DNA of 64,000 nucleotides from Streptomyces sp. CC208A (GCF_030010625.1 NZ_JASCXN010000001.1:248001-312000), one strand, 5' to 3'; shown: positions 7,987-16,874, numbered from the stretch's first letter. Notes: generated from the sequence alone by a model not told the origin. Numbers and translations: made by a program.

Positions 7987-9129
7987 TTACAGCAGCTCCC
8001 TGAGCCGTTCCGCCAGGAGGTCCCAGCGCCACTTCTCCTCCACCCAGGCGCGGCCCCGCTCGCCCATGCGGGCGCGGAGGTCCGGGTCGAGGAGGAGGGT
8101 GGTGACGCGGTCCGCGGTGTCCTCGGCGGACTCGCCGCGGACGACCCAGCCCGTCTCGCCGTCGAGGACGGCGTCGGGGGCTCCGCCCGAGTCGCCGGCG
8201 ACGACCGGGAGACCGGTCGCGGACGCCTCCAGGTAGACGATGCCGAGGCCCTCGACGTCGAGGCCGCCGCGGCGGGTGCGGCAGGGCATGGCGAAGACGT
8301 CCCCGGCACCGTAGTGGGCCGGGAGCTCCTCCCACGGGACGGCGCCGGTGAAGCGGACGGAGGCGGCGACGCCGGTCTCCGCGGCGAGGCGGCGCAGGTC
8401 CTTCTCGTACGGGCCGCCGCCGACGATCAGCAGGACCGCGTCCGGCACCCGCTTCAGGATCCGGGGCAGGGCGCGGATCAGGGTGTCCTGGCCCTTGCGC
8501 GGGACGAGCCGGGAGACGCAGACGACGACCGGGCGGTCGGTGAGGCCGAGGCGGGCCCGGACCTCGTCGCCGCCGGAGCCGGGGTGGAAGGTCTTCTCGT
8601 CGACGCCGGGCGGCAGCTGCGTCATGCGGCCCGCGGCGGCCGGGGTGAGGGCGGAGGCGATCCGGGAGCGGGTGTACTCGCCGAGGTACGTGATCGTGTC
8701 CGTGCCCTCGCCGATCCGCCGCAGCAGCTGCCGGGCGGCGGGCAGCTGCGCCCAGCCCGCCTCGTGCCCGTGGGTCGTGGCGACCAGCCGCCGCGCGCCG
8801 GCCCGGCGCAGGGCGGGGGCCATCAGTCCGAGGGGGGCGGCGGCACCGAACCAGACGGACTCGCAGCCGTGTTCGCGCAGCAGCGCGGTCGCCCGTGCGG
8901 TGACCCGTGGTGTGGGCAACAGCATGGTGGTGCGGTCCCGGACAACCGTGAAAGGCTGTTCCGCGTCGAACAGAGCGGTGGCCTCCGCCCCTTCGCGGCC
9001 TCGCTTCCACGTGGAGGCGTAGACCACGAGCCGGTCGGGGTCCAGCCGCAGCGCCATGTTGTGCAGGAACGCCTGGATTCCGCCGGGACGCGGCGGGAAA
9101 TCGTTCGTTACGATCAGGGTCTTGTGCAT
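7987..9129 (-). CDS. GT4 glycosyltransferase, PimB-like mannosyltransferase
   Basis: A 380-residue GT-B fold enzyme. The N-terminus MHKTLIVTNDFPPRPGGIQ is the hallmark of the PimB'-type GDP-mannose-dependent phosphatidylinositol-monomannoside mannosyltransferases of actinobacteria. The C-terminal half has VCVSRLVPRKGQDTLI, the ExFG-like LEASATGLPVVAGDSGGAPD and the nucleotide-sugar loop. It probably acts at the cytoplasmic face of the membrane in mannolipid synthesis. A membrane mannosyltransferase of GT87 type is divergent from it, 95 bases away, which supports a mannoconjugate pathway. The donor and exact acceptor are inferred from family resemblance. It could be another GT4 mannosyl- or glucosyltransferase. 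Confidence 0.85.
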   Translation of the reverse strand: MHKTLIVTNDFPPRPGGIQAFLHNMALRLDPDRLVVYASTWKRGREGAEATALFDAEQPFTVVRDRTTMLLPTPRVTARATALLREHGCESVWFGAAAPLGLMAPALRRAGARRLVATTHGHEAGWAQLPAARQLLRRIGEGTDTITYLGEYTRSRIASALTPAAAGRMTQLPPGVDEKTFHPGSGGDEVRARLGLTDRPVVVCVSRLVPRKGQDTLIRALPRILKRVPDAVLLIVGGGPYEKDLRRLAAETGVAASVRFTGAVPWEELPAHYGAGDVFAMPCRTRRGGLDVEGLGIVYLEASATGLPVVAGDSGGAPDAVLDGETGWVVRGESAEDTADRVTTLLLDPDLRARMGERGRAWVEEKWRWDLLAERLRELL

Positions 9130-9224
9130 CGTGACAGACAGTACGTGATGGCACGCGGTCGCACCCTACGCCCGGCACCACCCCCTCCGCGCGAGCGGAC
9201 CGACAGGACAGGAACAGGACAGGT

Positions 9225-10529
9225 ATGACGGGCGCAGCGGGGATCGGCTCGCGCATGGCCGCACGCTTGTGGGAGTCACGGCTCCCGATCAGTCTCTGGG
9301 CACTGACCAGGATCGTCCTCCTGGTGTGCGTCTTCAAGATCGTGGTGGTGCCGGGTCCGGACGTCACCAGCGACGTGGAGCAGATCTACCAGAGCTGGTA
9401 CGAGGTCCTGAAGACCGGCACGTACCCGCAGGACGACGTCACCTGGCAGTACCCGCCGGCCGCGGCGCTCGCGATCCTCTCCCCCGCGCTGCTGCCCTTC
9501 CTGAACTACGCGGCGGCCTTCTTCGTCCTCGCCTTCCTCTGCGACGCCGTCGTCTTCGGGCTCCTGCTGCACACGGGCGGCCGTCCCGGCCGGTCGGCGC
9601 GGGGCGCGTGGCTGTGGCTGGCGGCGGTGCCGCTGATGGGCCCGACCGCGTACGCCCGCTACGACATCATGGTCACCGCCGTCGCCGTGGCGGCGCTGCT
9701 GGCCGCGATCCGCAGCCCGCGGGTGCTCGGCGCGCTCGCCGGTTTCGGCGCGGTCCTCAAGGTGTGGCCGGCGCTGCTGCTCGCGGGCACCCCGAAGGGC
9801 CGGGCGACCTGGCGGTCCTGGCCGGTGGCGGCCGGGACGGCGGCGGGGGTCCTCGCGCTGTGCGCGCTCTGGATGCCGGGCTCGCTGTCCTTCCTCTCCT
9901 CCCAGAGCGAGCGGGGCACGGAGATCGAGTCGCTGGGCGCGATGGTCTTCCACGTGGCCCGGCACTTCGGCTGGGACGGCGAGGCGCGGATGAACTACGG
10001 CTCGATCGAGTTCCTCGGCCCGTACGTGTCCTGGGTCTCGAAGGGCGCCATGGCGCTGACCGTGGCCGCCTTCGCGTGGCTGCTGCTGTGGCGGTTCAAG
10101 GCGCGCCGCTTCACCTCCTCGACGGTGGCGGACGCGGCCTTCGTGGCGGTGCTGCTCTTCACCGCGACGAGCCGGGTGCTCTCCCCCCAGTACATGATCT
10201 GGCTGATGGGTCTGGCGGCGGTCTGCCTGGTGTACCGGTCGAGCCGGATGCGGACGCCCGCGTATCTGATCCTGTGGGCGACGGCGGTGACGCAGTTCGA
10301 GTTCCCGGTCTGGTTCTCGCACGTGTCGCAGAGCGACTGGCTGGGCATCGGCGTGCTGTTCCTGCGCAACGGTCTGCTGATCGCGGCGACCCTCATGGCC
10401 TGCCGGATCCTGTGGCGGCACACGGTCACCGAGGCCGGCACGGTGACGATCCCGGTCCCGGCGGGTCCGCCGGAGCGGGAGAAGGTGCTCACCGGATCGG
10501 CCTCTCAGGCCAGCTTGTCCCGCAGGTAG
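9225..10529 (+). CDS. GT87 (DUF2029) polyprenol-phosphate-mannose-dependent mannosyltransferase
   Basis: A 434-residue integral membrane protein with about ten hydrophobic spans. Between the first two is an extracytoplasmic loop carrying acidic residues typical of GT-C enzymes (VTSDVEQIYQSWYEVLKTG, then YPQDDVTWQYPP). The family uses polyprenyl-phosphate mannose outside the membrane to extend lipomannan-type or related glycans. ARYDIMVT and VLKVWPALLLAGTPKGR are also typical of DUF2029 proteins. ATG at 9225 follows a run of GGACAGG repeats. The last 25 bases overlap the convergent lipoprotein gene. Together with the divergent PimB-like gene it suggests a mannolipid or glycoprotein mannosylation role. 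Confidence 0.85.
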   Translation: MTGAAGIGSRMAARLWESRLPISLWALTRIVLLVCVFKIVVVPGPDVTSDVEQIYQSWYEVLKTGTYPQDDVTWQYPPAAALAILSPALLPFLNYAAAFFVLAFLCDAVVFGLLLHTGGRPGRSARGAWLWLAAVPLMGPTAYARYDIMVTAVAVAALLAAIRSPRVLGALAGFGAVLKVWPALLLAGTPKGRATWRSWPVAAGTAAGVLALCALWMPGSLSFLSSQSERGTEIESLGAMVFHVARHFGWDGEARMNYGSIEFLGPYVSWVSKGAMALTVAAFAWLLLWRFKARRFTSSTVADAAFVAVLLFTATSRVLSPQYMIWLMGLAAVCLVYRSSRMRTPAYLILWATAVTQFEFPVWFSHVSQSDWLGIGVLFLRNGLLIAATLMACRILWRHTVTEAGTVTIPVPAGPPEREKVLTGSASQASLSRR

Positions 10530-11737
10530 GCCCGCCACTTTGCCGTGAACTCCTCCGGGGAGGTGTCGAGCACCTTCCGGAGGGCGTTCTCCACCGCGCC
10601 GTCCCGGCCCGGGTGGGCGCCCACCTCCCGGTAGAAGGCGGTCAGCCGGTCCTCGCCCCAGCGGTCGGCGATCAGCGCGCAGGCCAGCCAGCCGCTCTCG
10701 TAGGCGCGGGCCAGGGCCTCGGCGTCGCCGTCGAAGCCGAAGTCGGCGTCCTCGGGGAGCGCGGCGGGGAGCTCGCCCGCCCGGACGGCCCGCCGCAGTT
10801 CGGGGGCGGCCTGGGCGGGGGTGCGGTCGCCGCCCCGGTAGGCGGCCCAGTCGGCGAAGCCCTCGGAGAGCCAGACCGGGGTGGACGGCGAGGTATGGGC
10901 GCGGGTGGCGACGTGGACGGTCTCGTGGGTGAGGACCAGCTGCCGGCCGAAGCCGCCGAGCACCCCGTACGCGTCGGGGTTGACGATCACCCGGTCCGCG
11001 GGCGCGTCGGCGCGCCGCTCGGTCTCGCCGGTGGTGACGGCCGCTATCCCCCGGTACTGCGAGCCGTCCGCGGCGAGCAGTCCGCCCATGTCGTCGAGGG
11101 AGGCGGGGACGAGGACGAGGACCCGGCGGGCCCACTGCGGGCTCCAGGCGGCGTCGACGGCGGGCACGGCCCGGTCGGCGAGGCGGGCGATCTCGGCCAG
11201 TCTGGCCCGGTCCTGGCCGACGCCGAGGACCAGTGAGCGGGCGCCGCGCACGGCGGTGACCTCGCCCTGCTCCCAGAGCCGTACCGGGGCGCCCTCGGCG
11301 GGACGCTCGCCGGTCACGTACCAGCGCCCGTCCCGTTCGGCGAGCTCCATCACGCGGCCGGCGTCGAGGGGCCCGCGGTCGTACCCCTCGACGCGGTGGC
11401 CGCGCTCGACGCGGGCGGTGAGCCGGCCCTCGCCGGTGCGGTCGACGCCGGTGACGCGGTAGCGCCATCCGGCGAGCGGGACGGCCGCGAGGCGGCGGAA
11501 CTCGGCGCGGGCGGCCGCCTTGTAGGAGGGGTCGGCGGCGGCGAGCCAGGCCGTCTCGTCGCGGTCGAGGAGGGCTTCGGCGTGCCGGTCGAGGAGGGCC
11601 TGCACCTCGTGGAGGGCCGGGTCGGCGGGCCGGGCGGCGGTGTCGCAGCCGACCAGGGCGGCGAGCGCGGCGAGGGCGAGGAGCAGGGCGAGCGGCGCAG
11701 CACCCGGCCGTCGCGCTCCGCGCCCCTGTTCCACCAC
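10505..11737 (-). CDS. Lipoprotein with gluzincin-type metallopeptidase site (HETVH)
   Basis: A 410-residue exported lipoprotein. A hydrophobic signal segment ends in the lipobox AALVGC, with the lipidated Cys at 31. Residues about 40-150 form a mixed alpha/beta region like the NTF2-type domains of Streptomyces lipoproteins. The C-terminal half holds LTHETVHVATRAHTSP with the zinc motif HETVH (271-275) and a downstream LSEGFADW. Its Glu292 sits 17 residues after the second His, the spacing expected of M1-like gluzincins. It should be an extracytoplasmic zinc peptidase anchored to the membrane. Overall length and the N-terminal domain are unlike classical M1 enzymes. Substrate unknown. Its 3' end overlaps the convergent GT87 gene by 25 bases. 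Confidence 0.82.
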   Translation of the reverse strand: MVEQGRGARRPGAAPLALLLALAALAALVGCDTAARPADPALHEVQALLDRHAEALLDRDETAWLAAADPSYKAAARAEFRRLAAVPLAGWRYRVTGVDRTGEGRLTARVERGHRVEGYDRGPLDAGRVMELAERDGRWYVTGERPAEGAPVRLWEQGEVTAVRGARSLVLGVGQDRARLAEIARLADRAVPAVDAAWSPQWARRVLVLVPASLDDMGGLLAADGSQYRGIAAVTTGETERRADAPADRVIVNPDAYGVLGGFGRQLVLTHETVHVATRAHTSPSTPVWLSEGFADWAAYRGGDRTPAQAAPELRRAVRAGELPAALPEDADFGFDGDAEALARAYESGWLACALIADRWGEDRLTAFYREVGAHPGRDGAVENALRKVLDTSPEEFTAKWRAYLRDKLA

Positions 11738-11795
11738 GCCACCGATCGTACGGAAGGGTGACGGGGTGGTGCCTCCCCGAGTCCGGCGGCGGTGG

Positions 11796-11819
11796 ACCCG
11801 GATGGGCTCAGATCCGGGT
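11796..11819 (-). terminator. Short hairpin at the end of the NlpC/P60 gene
   Basis: An 8-bp perfect inverted repeat (ACCCGGAT with ATCCGGGT, 8-base loop). It overlaps the last codons of the minus-strand gene, so it is only a weak terminator candidate. Confidence 0.35.
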
Positions 11820-12845
11820 GACCGTCACGTGGGACATCATGTTCACCGGGTCGTAGCGGACCCGGGCGCCCGGGTAGGGGGCGTGGATGACCTGGCCGTT
11901 CCCCGCGTAGATGGCGACGTGGCTGGCGTCGCCGCGGTAGGTGACGAGGTCGCCGGGCTGCGCCTGGGAGAGCGGCACCTGCCGGCCTGCGTGCCGCTGG
12001 GCGGCGGAGGTGCGCGGCAGGCTGATCCCGGCCTGCCGGTACGACCAGACCATCAGCCCCGAGCAGTCGAAGCCCGTGGGGCCGGTCGCCCCCCAGACGT
12101 ACGGCTTGCCGACGGCGCTGCGGGCGGCGAGCACCGCGGCGGCGGACCGCGAGTCGGCCGGGCCGAGGCCGGCGGGGGGCGGCGGAAGCTCCTCGTCCGG
12201 GGCTCCTGGCCCCCCGGAGCGGCCGCCGGAGCGGGAGGCCCGCTCGTAGTCGGCGCGCTCGGCCGCGGTGAGGGAGGCGAGGACCCGGCGGGCCTCGGCG
12301 AGCTTCCGCTCGACCGACCGCTTGTGGCGGGCGACCTCGGCGCGGCTGCGCTCCAGTTCGGCGAGGGCGGTACGGGCCTCGGCGCGCTCCTGGTCGAGGC
12401 GGCGGCGCTCCCGCTGGAGTTCGGTGAGGGCGGCGCTCTGCCGGGCGGTGACCCGGTCGAGGGCGGAGGCCCGGTCGAGGTAGCTGTCGGGGTCGGAGGA
12501 GAGCAGCAGGACGAGGGCCGGGTCGAGGCCCCCGGAGCGGTACTGGGCGCCGGCGAGCGCGCCGAGCGCGCCCCGCATCCGGTTGACGCGCTCCTGGCCG
12601 CGGGCGAGGCTGTCCTGGGCCTGGCGCACCGTGCGCCGCAGGGCGTCCCTCTTCTCGCCGGCCTTGTTGTAGCCCTCGGCGGCGCGCTCGGCCTCCTCGT
12701 AGAGGCGGTCGACCTTGGCGCGGGTGGCCTCGGTGCCGGCGCCCGGGTCCGCGCTCGCGGGGACGCCTCCGAGAGAGGCCGCCGCGGTGGCCGCGGCGGC
12801 TGCGGTCAGGACGGTGACCCGGGCGGGTCGGCGGTGGGAGGCCAC
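11808..12845 (-). CDS. Secreted NlpC/P60 peptidoglycan endopeptidase with coiled-coil domain (paralogue 1)
   Basis: A 345-residue exported hydrolase: signal peptide (about 1-32), a long coiled-coil domain rich in Arg, Glu and Ala (about 35-190), a short disordered linker, and an NlpC/P60 cysteine peptidase domain. The catalytic Cys is in FDCSGLMVWSYRQAG and the His in SHVAIYAGNGQVIHAP. It should cut within peptidoglycan stem peptides, like RipA-type enzymes whose coiled coil restrains activity. The frame stays open to 12959, but GTG at 12843-12845 (VASHRRPARVTVLTA) aligns exactly with the neighbouring paralogue's start and has GGAGAG upstream. It follows the paralogue on the same strand, but a strong hairpin separates them, so each probably has its own promoter. 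Confidence 0.9.
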   Translation of the reverse strand: MASHRRPARVTVLTAAAAATAAASLGGVPASADPGAGTEATRAKVDRLYEEAERAAEGYNKAGEKRDALRRTVRQAQDSLARGQERVNRMRGALGALAGAQYRSGGLDPALVLLLSSDPDSYLDRASALDRVTARQSAALTELQRERRRLDQERAEARTALAELERSRAEVARHKRSVERKLAEARRVLASLTAAERADYERASRSGGRSGGPGAPDEELPPPPAGLGPADSRSAAAVLAARSAVGKPYVWGATGPTGFDCSGLMVWSYRQAGISLPRTSAAQRHAGRQVPLSQAQPGDLVTYRGDASHVAIYAGNGQVIHAPYPGARVRYDPVNMMSHVTVTRI

Positions 12846-12938
12846 GGCTCGCGCTCTCCGTTCGGCTCGTGCGGACTGGCGCCGCAGACAGTAGCCGCTC
12901 CCCCGGCCGCGTCCAACGAAGGCGTGGGGCACGCAGAA

Positions 12939-12980
12939 TGACGCCCCGCCGGAGATCACAAGGTCACCGGCGGGGCGTCA
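12939..12980 (-). terminator. Terminator between the two NlpC/P60 genes
   Basis: A 14-bp perfect inverted repeat (TGACGCCCCGCCGG with CCGGCGGGGCGTCA) around a 14-base loop. It is placed 52 bases beyond the stop of the upstream minus-strand paralogue. Confidence 0.75.
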
Positions 12981-13031
12981 GGTCAGCTCGGGGTGCGGCG
13001 AACCACCCGTTCGGGCGGCACGCCGGGCGGG

Positions 13032-14087
13032 TCAGCCGCCGATGCGGACGCCGAACTGGAACGTGCCCATGTACTTCATCGACTCGTAACGGACCACGGC
13101 GCCCGGCTTGGGGGCGTGCAGGATCGTGTTGTTGCCCGCGTACAGGCCCACGTGCGACAGGCTGTTGAAGAAGACCAGGTCGCCGGGCTTGAGCTGGCTG
13201 CGGCCGATCTTCACGCCGTCGTTCTGCTGGGTGTAGGTGGTGCGGGTGAGGCGGACGCCGGCCTGGCGGTAGGCCCACATCGTCAGACCGGAGCAGTCGT
13301 ACGCGTTGGGGCCCTCGGCGCCGGAGACGTACGGCTTGCCGACCTGGGTGGCGGCGGCGGCGAGCGCGGCGGCGCCCAGGCCGTTGGCCGCGACCTCCTT
13401 GCCGAGGTCGACGCGGTCGGAGGCGGCGCGGCTGGCGCGCTCCGCCTGCGCCGCCTGCTCCCGCTCCTGCTGCTGGATGCGGGCGCGCTCCTCGGCGGTG
13501 AGGGTGTTGAGCAGCTTGCGGGCCTCGGCGAGCTTGCCCTGGACCTTGCGCTTCTTCTCGCCGAGGGTCTTGCGGACCTCTTCGAGGTCGGCGAGCTTGG
13601 CGGTGGCCTCGGCGCGCTGCTGGGCGAGGGTGCGCTGCTTGTCCTGGATGGTGGCGAGGACGTCGGCCTGCTGGTCGGTGACCCGGCCTATCGCGGTCGC
13701 CTTGTCCAGGTAGTCCTCCGGGTCGGAGGAGAGGAAGAGCTGGAGCGCCGGGTCGATGCCGCCGGAGCGGTACTGGGCGCTGGCGACCGAACCGATCTGG
13801 TCCCGGAGGGTGTTCAGCTCCTGCTGACCACGGGCCACCCGGTCCTGGATCTGGCCGATCTCCTTCTGCAGCTTGCCGCGGCGCTCCTCGGCCAGGCTGT
13901 GCTGCTCGGTGGCCTCCTCGGCCTCGTGGTAGAGCTTGTCGACCTTCGACTTGACTTCGTCGATCTTCGGCTTGGGGGCCGCCTGGGCTCCGGTCTGGGC
14001 GGAGATCGCGACGGCGGCGGCCGCGGTCGCGGTGAGCACGGTCACGCGGGTGCGGCTCGGCTGCTTGGGTCGACGGTGGGACGCCAC
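13032..14087 (-). CDS. Secreted NlpC/P60 peptidoglycan endopeptidase with coiled-coil domain (paralogue 2)
   Basis: A 351-residue paralogue of the next gene with the same plan: VASHRRPKQPSRTRVTVLTA start, Ala-rich signal peptide ending near AQA, coiled-coil region rich in Lys, Glu and Gln (about 40-215), and a C-terminal NlpC/P60 domain. The domain carries YDCSGLTMWAYRQAGV (catalytic Cys) and SHVGLYAGNNTILHAP (His). It should remodel cell-wall peptides during growth or septation. The GTG at 14085-14087 has AAGGAG about ten bases upstream. An in-frame ATG at 14127-14129 is less likely because it adds a charged stretch before the signal peptide. The 266-base upstream region is unusually A+T rich for this genome and probably carries regulated promoter elements. 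Confidence 0.92.
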   Translation of the reverse strand: MASHRRPKQPSRTRVTVLTATAAAAVAISAQTGAQAAPKPKIDEVKSKVDKLYHEAEEATEQHSLAEERRGKLQKEIGQIQDRVARGQQELNTLRDQIGSVASAQYRSGGIDPALQLFLSSDPEDYLDKATAIGRVTDQQADVLATIQDKQRTLAQQRAEATAKLADLEEVRKTLGEKKRKVQGKLAEARKLLNTLTAEERARIQQQEREQAAQAERASRAASDRVDLGKEVAANGLGAAALAAAATQVGKPYVSGAEGPNAYDCSGLTMWAYRQAGVRLTRTTYTQQNDGVKIGRSQLKPGDLVFFNSLSHVGLYAGNNTILHAPKPGAVVRYESMKYMGTFQFGVRIGG

Positions 14088-14256
14088 GAAGGCGAGCTCC
14101 TTCTTCCTCAGAGCCGCCCGGCCGGTCAAGGGCAGGCGGTTCCTCCACGGACCGCCCGGATGGGCGATCGACCGCGCGAAGGTTCGAGGCTCGACCCTAG
14201 TGACCGAGTTGTGATCAGTTCAAATCCCGACGGTAAAAAACTCGCTCACGCACCTC

Positions 14257-14286
14257 ATTATTTACACGCATCGCACGCCCTGTGAC
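14257..14286 (-). promoter_or_regulatory. Candidate promoter in A+T-rich leader of NlpC/P60 paralogue 2
   Basis: In transcript orientation GTCACA is followed after about 16-18 bases by TAAATAAT, a -10-like octamer that stands out in a 72% G+C genome. This would give a leader of about 165 nucleotides. Judged by eye only. Confidence 0.35.
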
Positions 14287-14353
14287 GGCCACTTGACGGA
14301 TCGGAACCCATAAATCGGGCATACAAGGCGAGAGTTGCGAGCCGGGCGAGTCG

Positions 14354-15718
14354 TTATGAGAGGCGCGAAAGCCGCTTGAGGAGCAGGACCGACGCCACCG
14401 GCCGCGCCCCGGCCTTCGCGACGCCGTCGGCGACCTCGCGGTCGGTGGAGACCACGACGACCGGCCGGCCCGGCGGTTCCGCCCGTACCAGCTGGCGGAT
14501 CAGCTCGTCCGCCGTGACGCCCGGCTTGGAGAAGAGCACCCGCACCCCGCGCGGCGGCGCGAGCAGCACCGGAGCGGCCAGTTCGGCCCCGTCGAAGACA
14601 CAGGTGACCTCGGCGCCGGAGCGGGCCGCGAGCGCGGAGAGCCCGCCGAGCAGCCGCAGCCGCTGCTTCTCCAGCGGCATCGTCGGATAGCCGGTCTTGG
14701 TGACGTTGTAGCCGTCGACGACGAGATGGGCCTGCGGCAGCGCCAACAGCTGGTCCAGGAGGGCCGGATCGGTCTCCGACAGGGCGCGGGCCGCGATGTC
14801 CTTCGGCGACATCCGCCCCGGCTCCACGGCGTCCACCGTGTCCGCCGGGTGCACCGACACCGGGGGCAGGGCGAGTTCGCGCCGCAGCCCCTGGGCCGCG
14901 TCGAGGACGGTGTCGAGCAGCAGCCGCAGCCGCATGTCCTCCACCGAGCGCCCCTCACGGGCGGCCCGGCGGCTCGCCTCCAGGGCCGCCTCGACCTCGC
15001 CGAGCCGGGCCTTGAGCCGCCGCGACTCGCTCTCGGCGGCCGACACCTGGGCGGCCGCCTCGGCGCGGGCGGCCTCGAACTCGGCGTGGGCGCGGCGCAG
15101 CGCCGCCTCGCCGCGCTTCACGTCGCTCTGGGCGCTGCGCAGCTTGCGGTGAAGCGATTCGGCTTCCTTGCGGGCGGCCTCCAGATCGTGCCGGAGCTGC
15201 TCGGTCTCGCCCTTGGCCCGCTCGCGGGCCGCGGCCAGCTCCTCGCGGAGCCGCTCCAGCTCGCGCCGGCCGGCCTCGTCGGCGCGCTCGGCGTCGGCCC
15301 GCTGGACCTCCTCGCCGACGGCGGCCACCAGCTTGACCCAGCCCGGCGGGCGGAGCACATAGGCTGCCGCCGCCACGTCGACGGGGTCGGCGGCGGCGGG
15401 CGGCGCGCCGGACTCCACGGCCCCGGCCAGCTCCGGCTGGGCCTGCTTGAACCGCTCGCCGATCCGCTGCCGGAAGAGCGGATCGCCCTCCAGGGCGGCG
15501 GCCATCGCGTTGCCGGCGAACTTGGCCCGCCGGCTCGCGGTGAAACGGGCGTACTGACGCAGGGGCGCGGGCAGCTCGGCGACGGTCAGGCCGCCGAAGG
15601 CGTCGGCGACCAGCGCGATCACCCGCCGCCGTACCCCCTCCGGCAGGGGATGGTCGAGCGTCTCGGCAGCGTCACCCGCCGCGCCGGCCGGTTCGTCACC
15701 GTGCGCGGACTGCTCCAC
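14354..15718 (-). CDS. NYN (YacP-like) domain RNA-binding/nuclease protein with long coiled coil
   Basis: A 454-residue protein. Residues about 25-130 are a helical N-terminal domain (RRVIALVADAFGGL, AKFAGNAMAAALEGD). A long coiled coil rich in Glu, Ala and Arg follows (about 135-265). The C-terminal NYN domain (about 310-454) shows LVVDGYNVTKTGYP, VTCVFDGAE, VLFSKPGVTADELI and VVVSTDREVAD. These acidic residues form the PIN/NYN metal site, as in the ribosome-associated mRNA endonuclease Rae1/YacP of Bacillus. RNA cleavage or tRNA/rRNA processing is inferred from that family. The fusion to a long coiled coil is typical of actinobacterial members and suggests oligomerisation. A zinc-ribbon protein gene lies 34 bases upstream on the same strand. 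Confidence 0.88.
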   Translation of the reverse strand: MEQSAHGDEPAGAAGDAAETLDHPLPEGVRRRVIALVADAFGGLTVAELPAPLRQYARFTASRRAKFAGNAMAAALEGDPLFRQRIGERFKQAQPELAGAVESGAPPAAADPVDVAAAAYVLRPPGWVKLVAAVGEEVQRADAERADEAGRRELERLREELAAARERAKGETEQLRHDLEAARKEAESLHRKLRSAQSDVKRGEAALRRAHAEFEAARAEAAAQVSAAESESRRLKARLGEVEAALEASRRAAREGRSVEDMRLRLLLDTVLDAAQGLRRELALPPVSVHPADTVDAVEPGRMSPKDIAARALSETDPALLDQLLALPQAHLVVDGYNVTKTGYPTMPLEKQRLRLLGGLSALAARSGAEVTCVFDGAELAAPVLLAPPRGVRVLFSKPGVTADELIRQLVRAEPPGRPVVVVSTDREVADGVAKAGARPVASVLLLKRLSRLS

Positions 15719-15752
15719 GATCCGTCACCCCTACTGTCGTCGGCGCCGTCCG

Positions 15753-15995
15753 TCAGGACTCGGCGCCCGGCTTGTCCACGAGTTCGATCTGGTCCACCGC
15801 GTTGCACCAGCGGCAGCGGACCGACTCGATGGTCTCACTGACCACCTCGCGCTCCTCGACCTTGGGCTCCCCGGCCAGGTCCAGATGGACGTACTCGACG
15901 ACCTTGGACGAGCGCGTCACGTCGAAGCGGGTCAGGTTGCCGCACAGGGTGCAGCGCCAGCGGGTCTCGGCGGTCGGCAGGGGAACCGTCGTCAT
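15753..15995 (-). CDS. Small zinc-ribbon protein
   Basis: An 80-residue cytosolic protein with two CxxC knuckles, CTLC near residue 15 and CRWC near 61. Together they could bind one zinc ion as a ribbon. Between them is a charged beta-strand region (VVEYVHLDLAGEPKVEER). No known catalytic domain is visible. The ATG at 15993-15995 is preceded by a GGACGG-type site. Its stop is 34 bases before the NYN-domain gene on the same strand, so the two are probably co-transcribed, which hints at a role with RNA or ribosomes. The function is unknown. Confidence 0.8.
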   Translation of the reverse strand: MTTVPLPTAETRWRCTLCGNLTRFDVTRSSKVVEYVHLDLAGEPKVEEREVVSETIESVRCRWCNAVDQIELVDKPGAES

Positions 15996-16154
15996 GGTGC
16001 CGTCCTTCTTCCTGTCGTGGTGGTACCAGGTACGGAGCCGCGGTGCGCCGTCGAACTGCGGTGCTCGATCCCGTAACCCTACGGCCTCCCCGGACGGCGT
16101 CCGGTCCGGCGAGGCACTCTGTCCACTTCATCCCTTCTGCGCCATGATCTGTCC

Positions 16155-16874
16155 GTGATCGACTGGCGAGGCACGGCCCTGGGCGCCTGCCGGAGCGTCC
16201 GTACCGGGCCCGTGGTGACCTACGGGCTGATCGCCGCGTGCTGTCTCCTCTTCATTGTCGGCCCGGTCTCCGGTCTGAACCCGGCGTACGGGACCGGCGA
16301 CGAGGTGCTCGCGGCGCAGGGCGCGTACTTCCTGAGGTGGGGGGTGGTGCCGGCCGAGCTGACGCGGGGCGACCCCGGCGCCCTGCCCACCCCCTTCACC
16401 GCGCTCTTCGTGCACGGCGGCTGGCTGCACCTGCTCGGCAACATGCTCTTCCTCTGGGTCTTCGGAGCGATGGCCGAGGAGCGGATGGGGCACGTCGGGT
16501 TCGCCCTCTTCTACCTGGGCACCGGGTACGTAGCCCTGCTCGGCTACGCGATGGCGCACGCGGAGAGCGAGCAGACCCTGGTCGGGGCCTCGGGGGCGAT
16601 CTCCGCGGTGCTCGGGGCCTTCCTCTTCCTCTTCCCCCGCTCCCGGGTGACCAGCCTCTTCCCCTTCCTCTTCTTCCTGCCGCTGCGCTTCCCCGCCTGG
16701 GCCGTGCTCGTCTTCTGGTTCACGCTCCAGTGGCTGGCCGCGCGGACGGCGGGTCCGGGCCCGGGGGTCGCCTATCTGGCCCACGTGGTGGGCTTCTGCG
16801 TCGGCTTCCTCTACGCCTGGGTGCGGTATGGAGGGGCTCGCGAAGCGCTTCGATGGAAGGGTGGTGGTGGGTGA
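16155..16874 (+). CDS. Rhomboid-family intramembrane serine protease
   Basis: A 239-residue polytopic membrane protein with six or seven hydrophobic spans. It carries all rhomboid hallmarks: HGGWLHLLGNMLFLWVFG (the HxxxN oxyanion segment), GASGAISAVLG (nucleophile Ser in GxSG) and the catalytic His in YLAHVVGFCVG. It should cleave transmembrane substrates within the bilayer. The start is GTG at 16155, and no better in-frame start was found. The last residues are Arg, Lys and Gly rich. The gene ends 57 bases before the RAM-domain gene on the same strand. Substrates are unknown. Confidence 0.93.
   Translation: MIDWRGTALGACRSVRTGPVVTYGLIAACCLLFIVGPVSGLNPAYGTGDEVLAAQGAYFLRWGVVPAELTRGDPGALPTPFTALFVHGGWLHLLGNMLFLWVFGAMAEERMGHVGFALFYLGTGYVALLGYAMAHAESEQTLVGASGAISAVLGAFLFLFPRSRVTSLFPFLFFLPLRFPAWAVLVFWFTLQWLAARTAGPGPGVAYLAHVVGFCVGFLYAWVRYGGAREALRWKGGGG

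Noticed and set aside
14088..14353. c-di-AMP (ydaO-type) riboswitch upstream of the NlpC/P60 gene
   Set aside because: The conserved blocks of the class, such as CAGCTAACC, could not be found in the transcript orientation, so I list only a promoter candidate.
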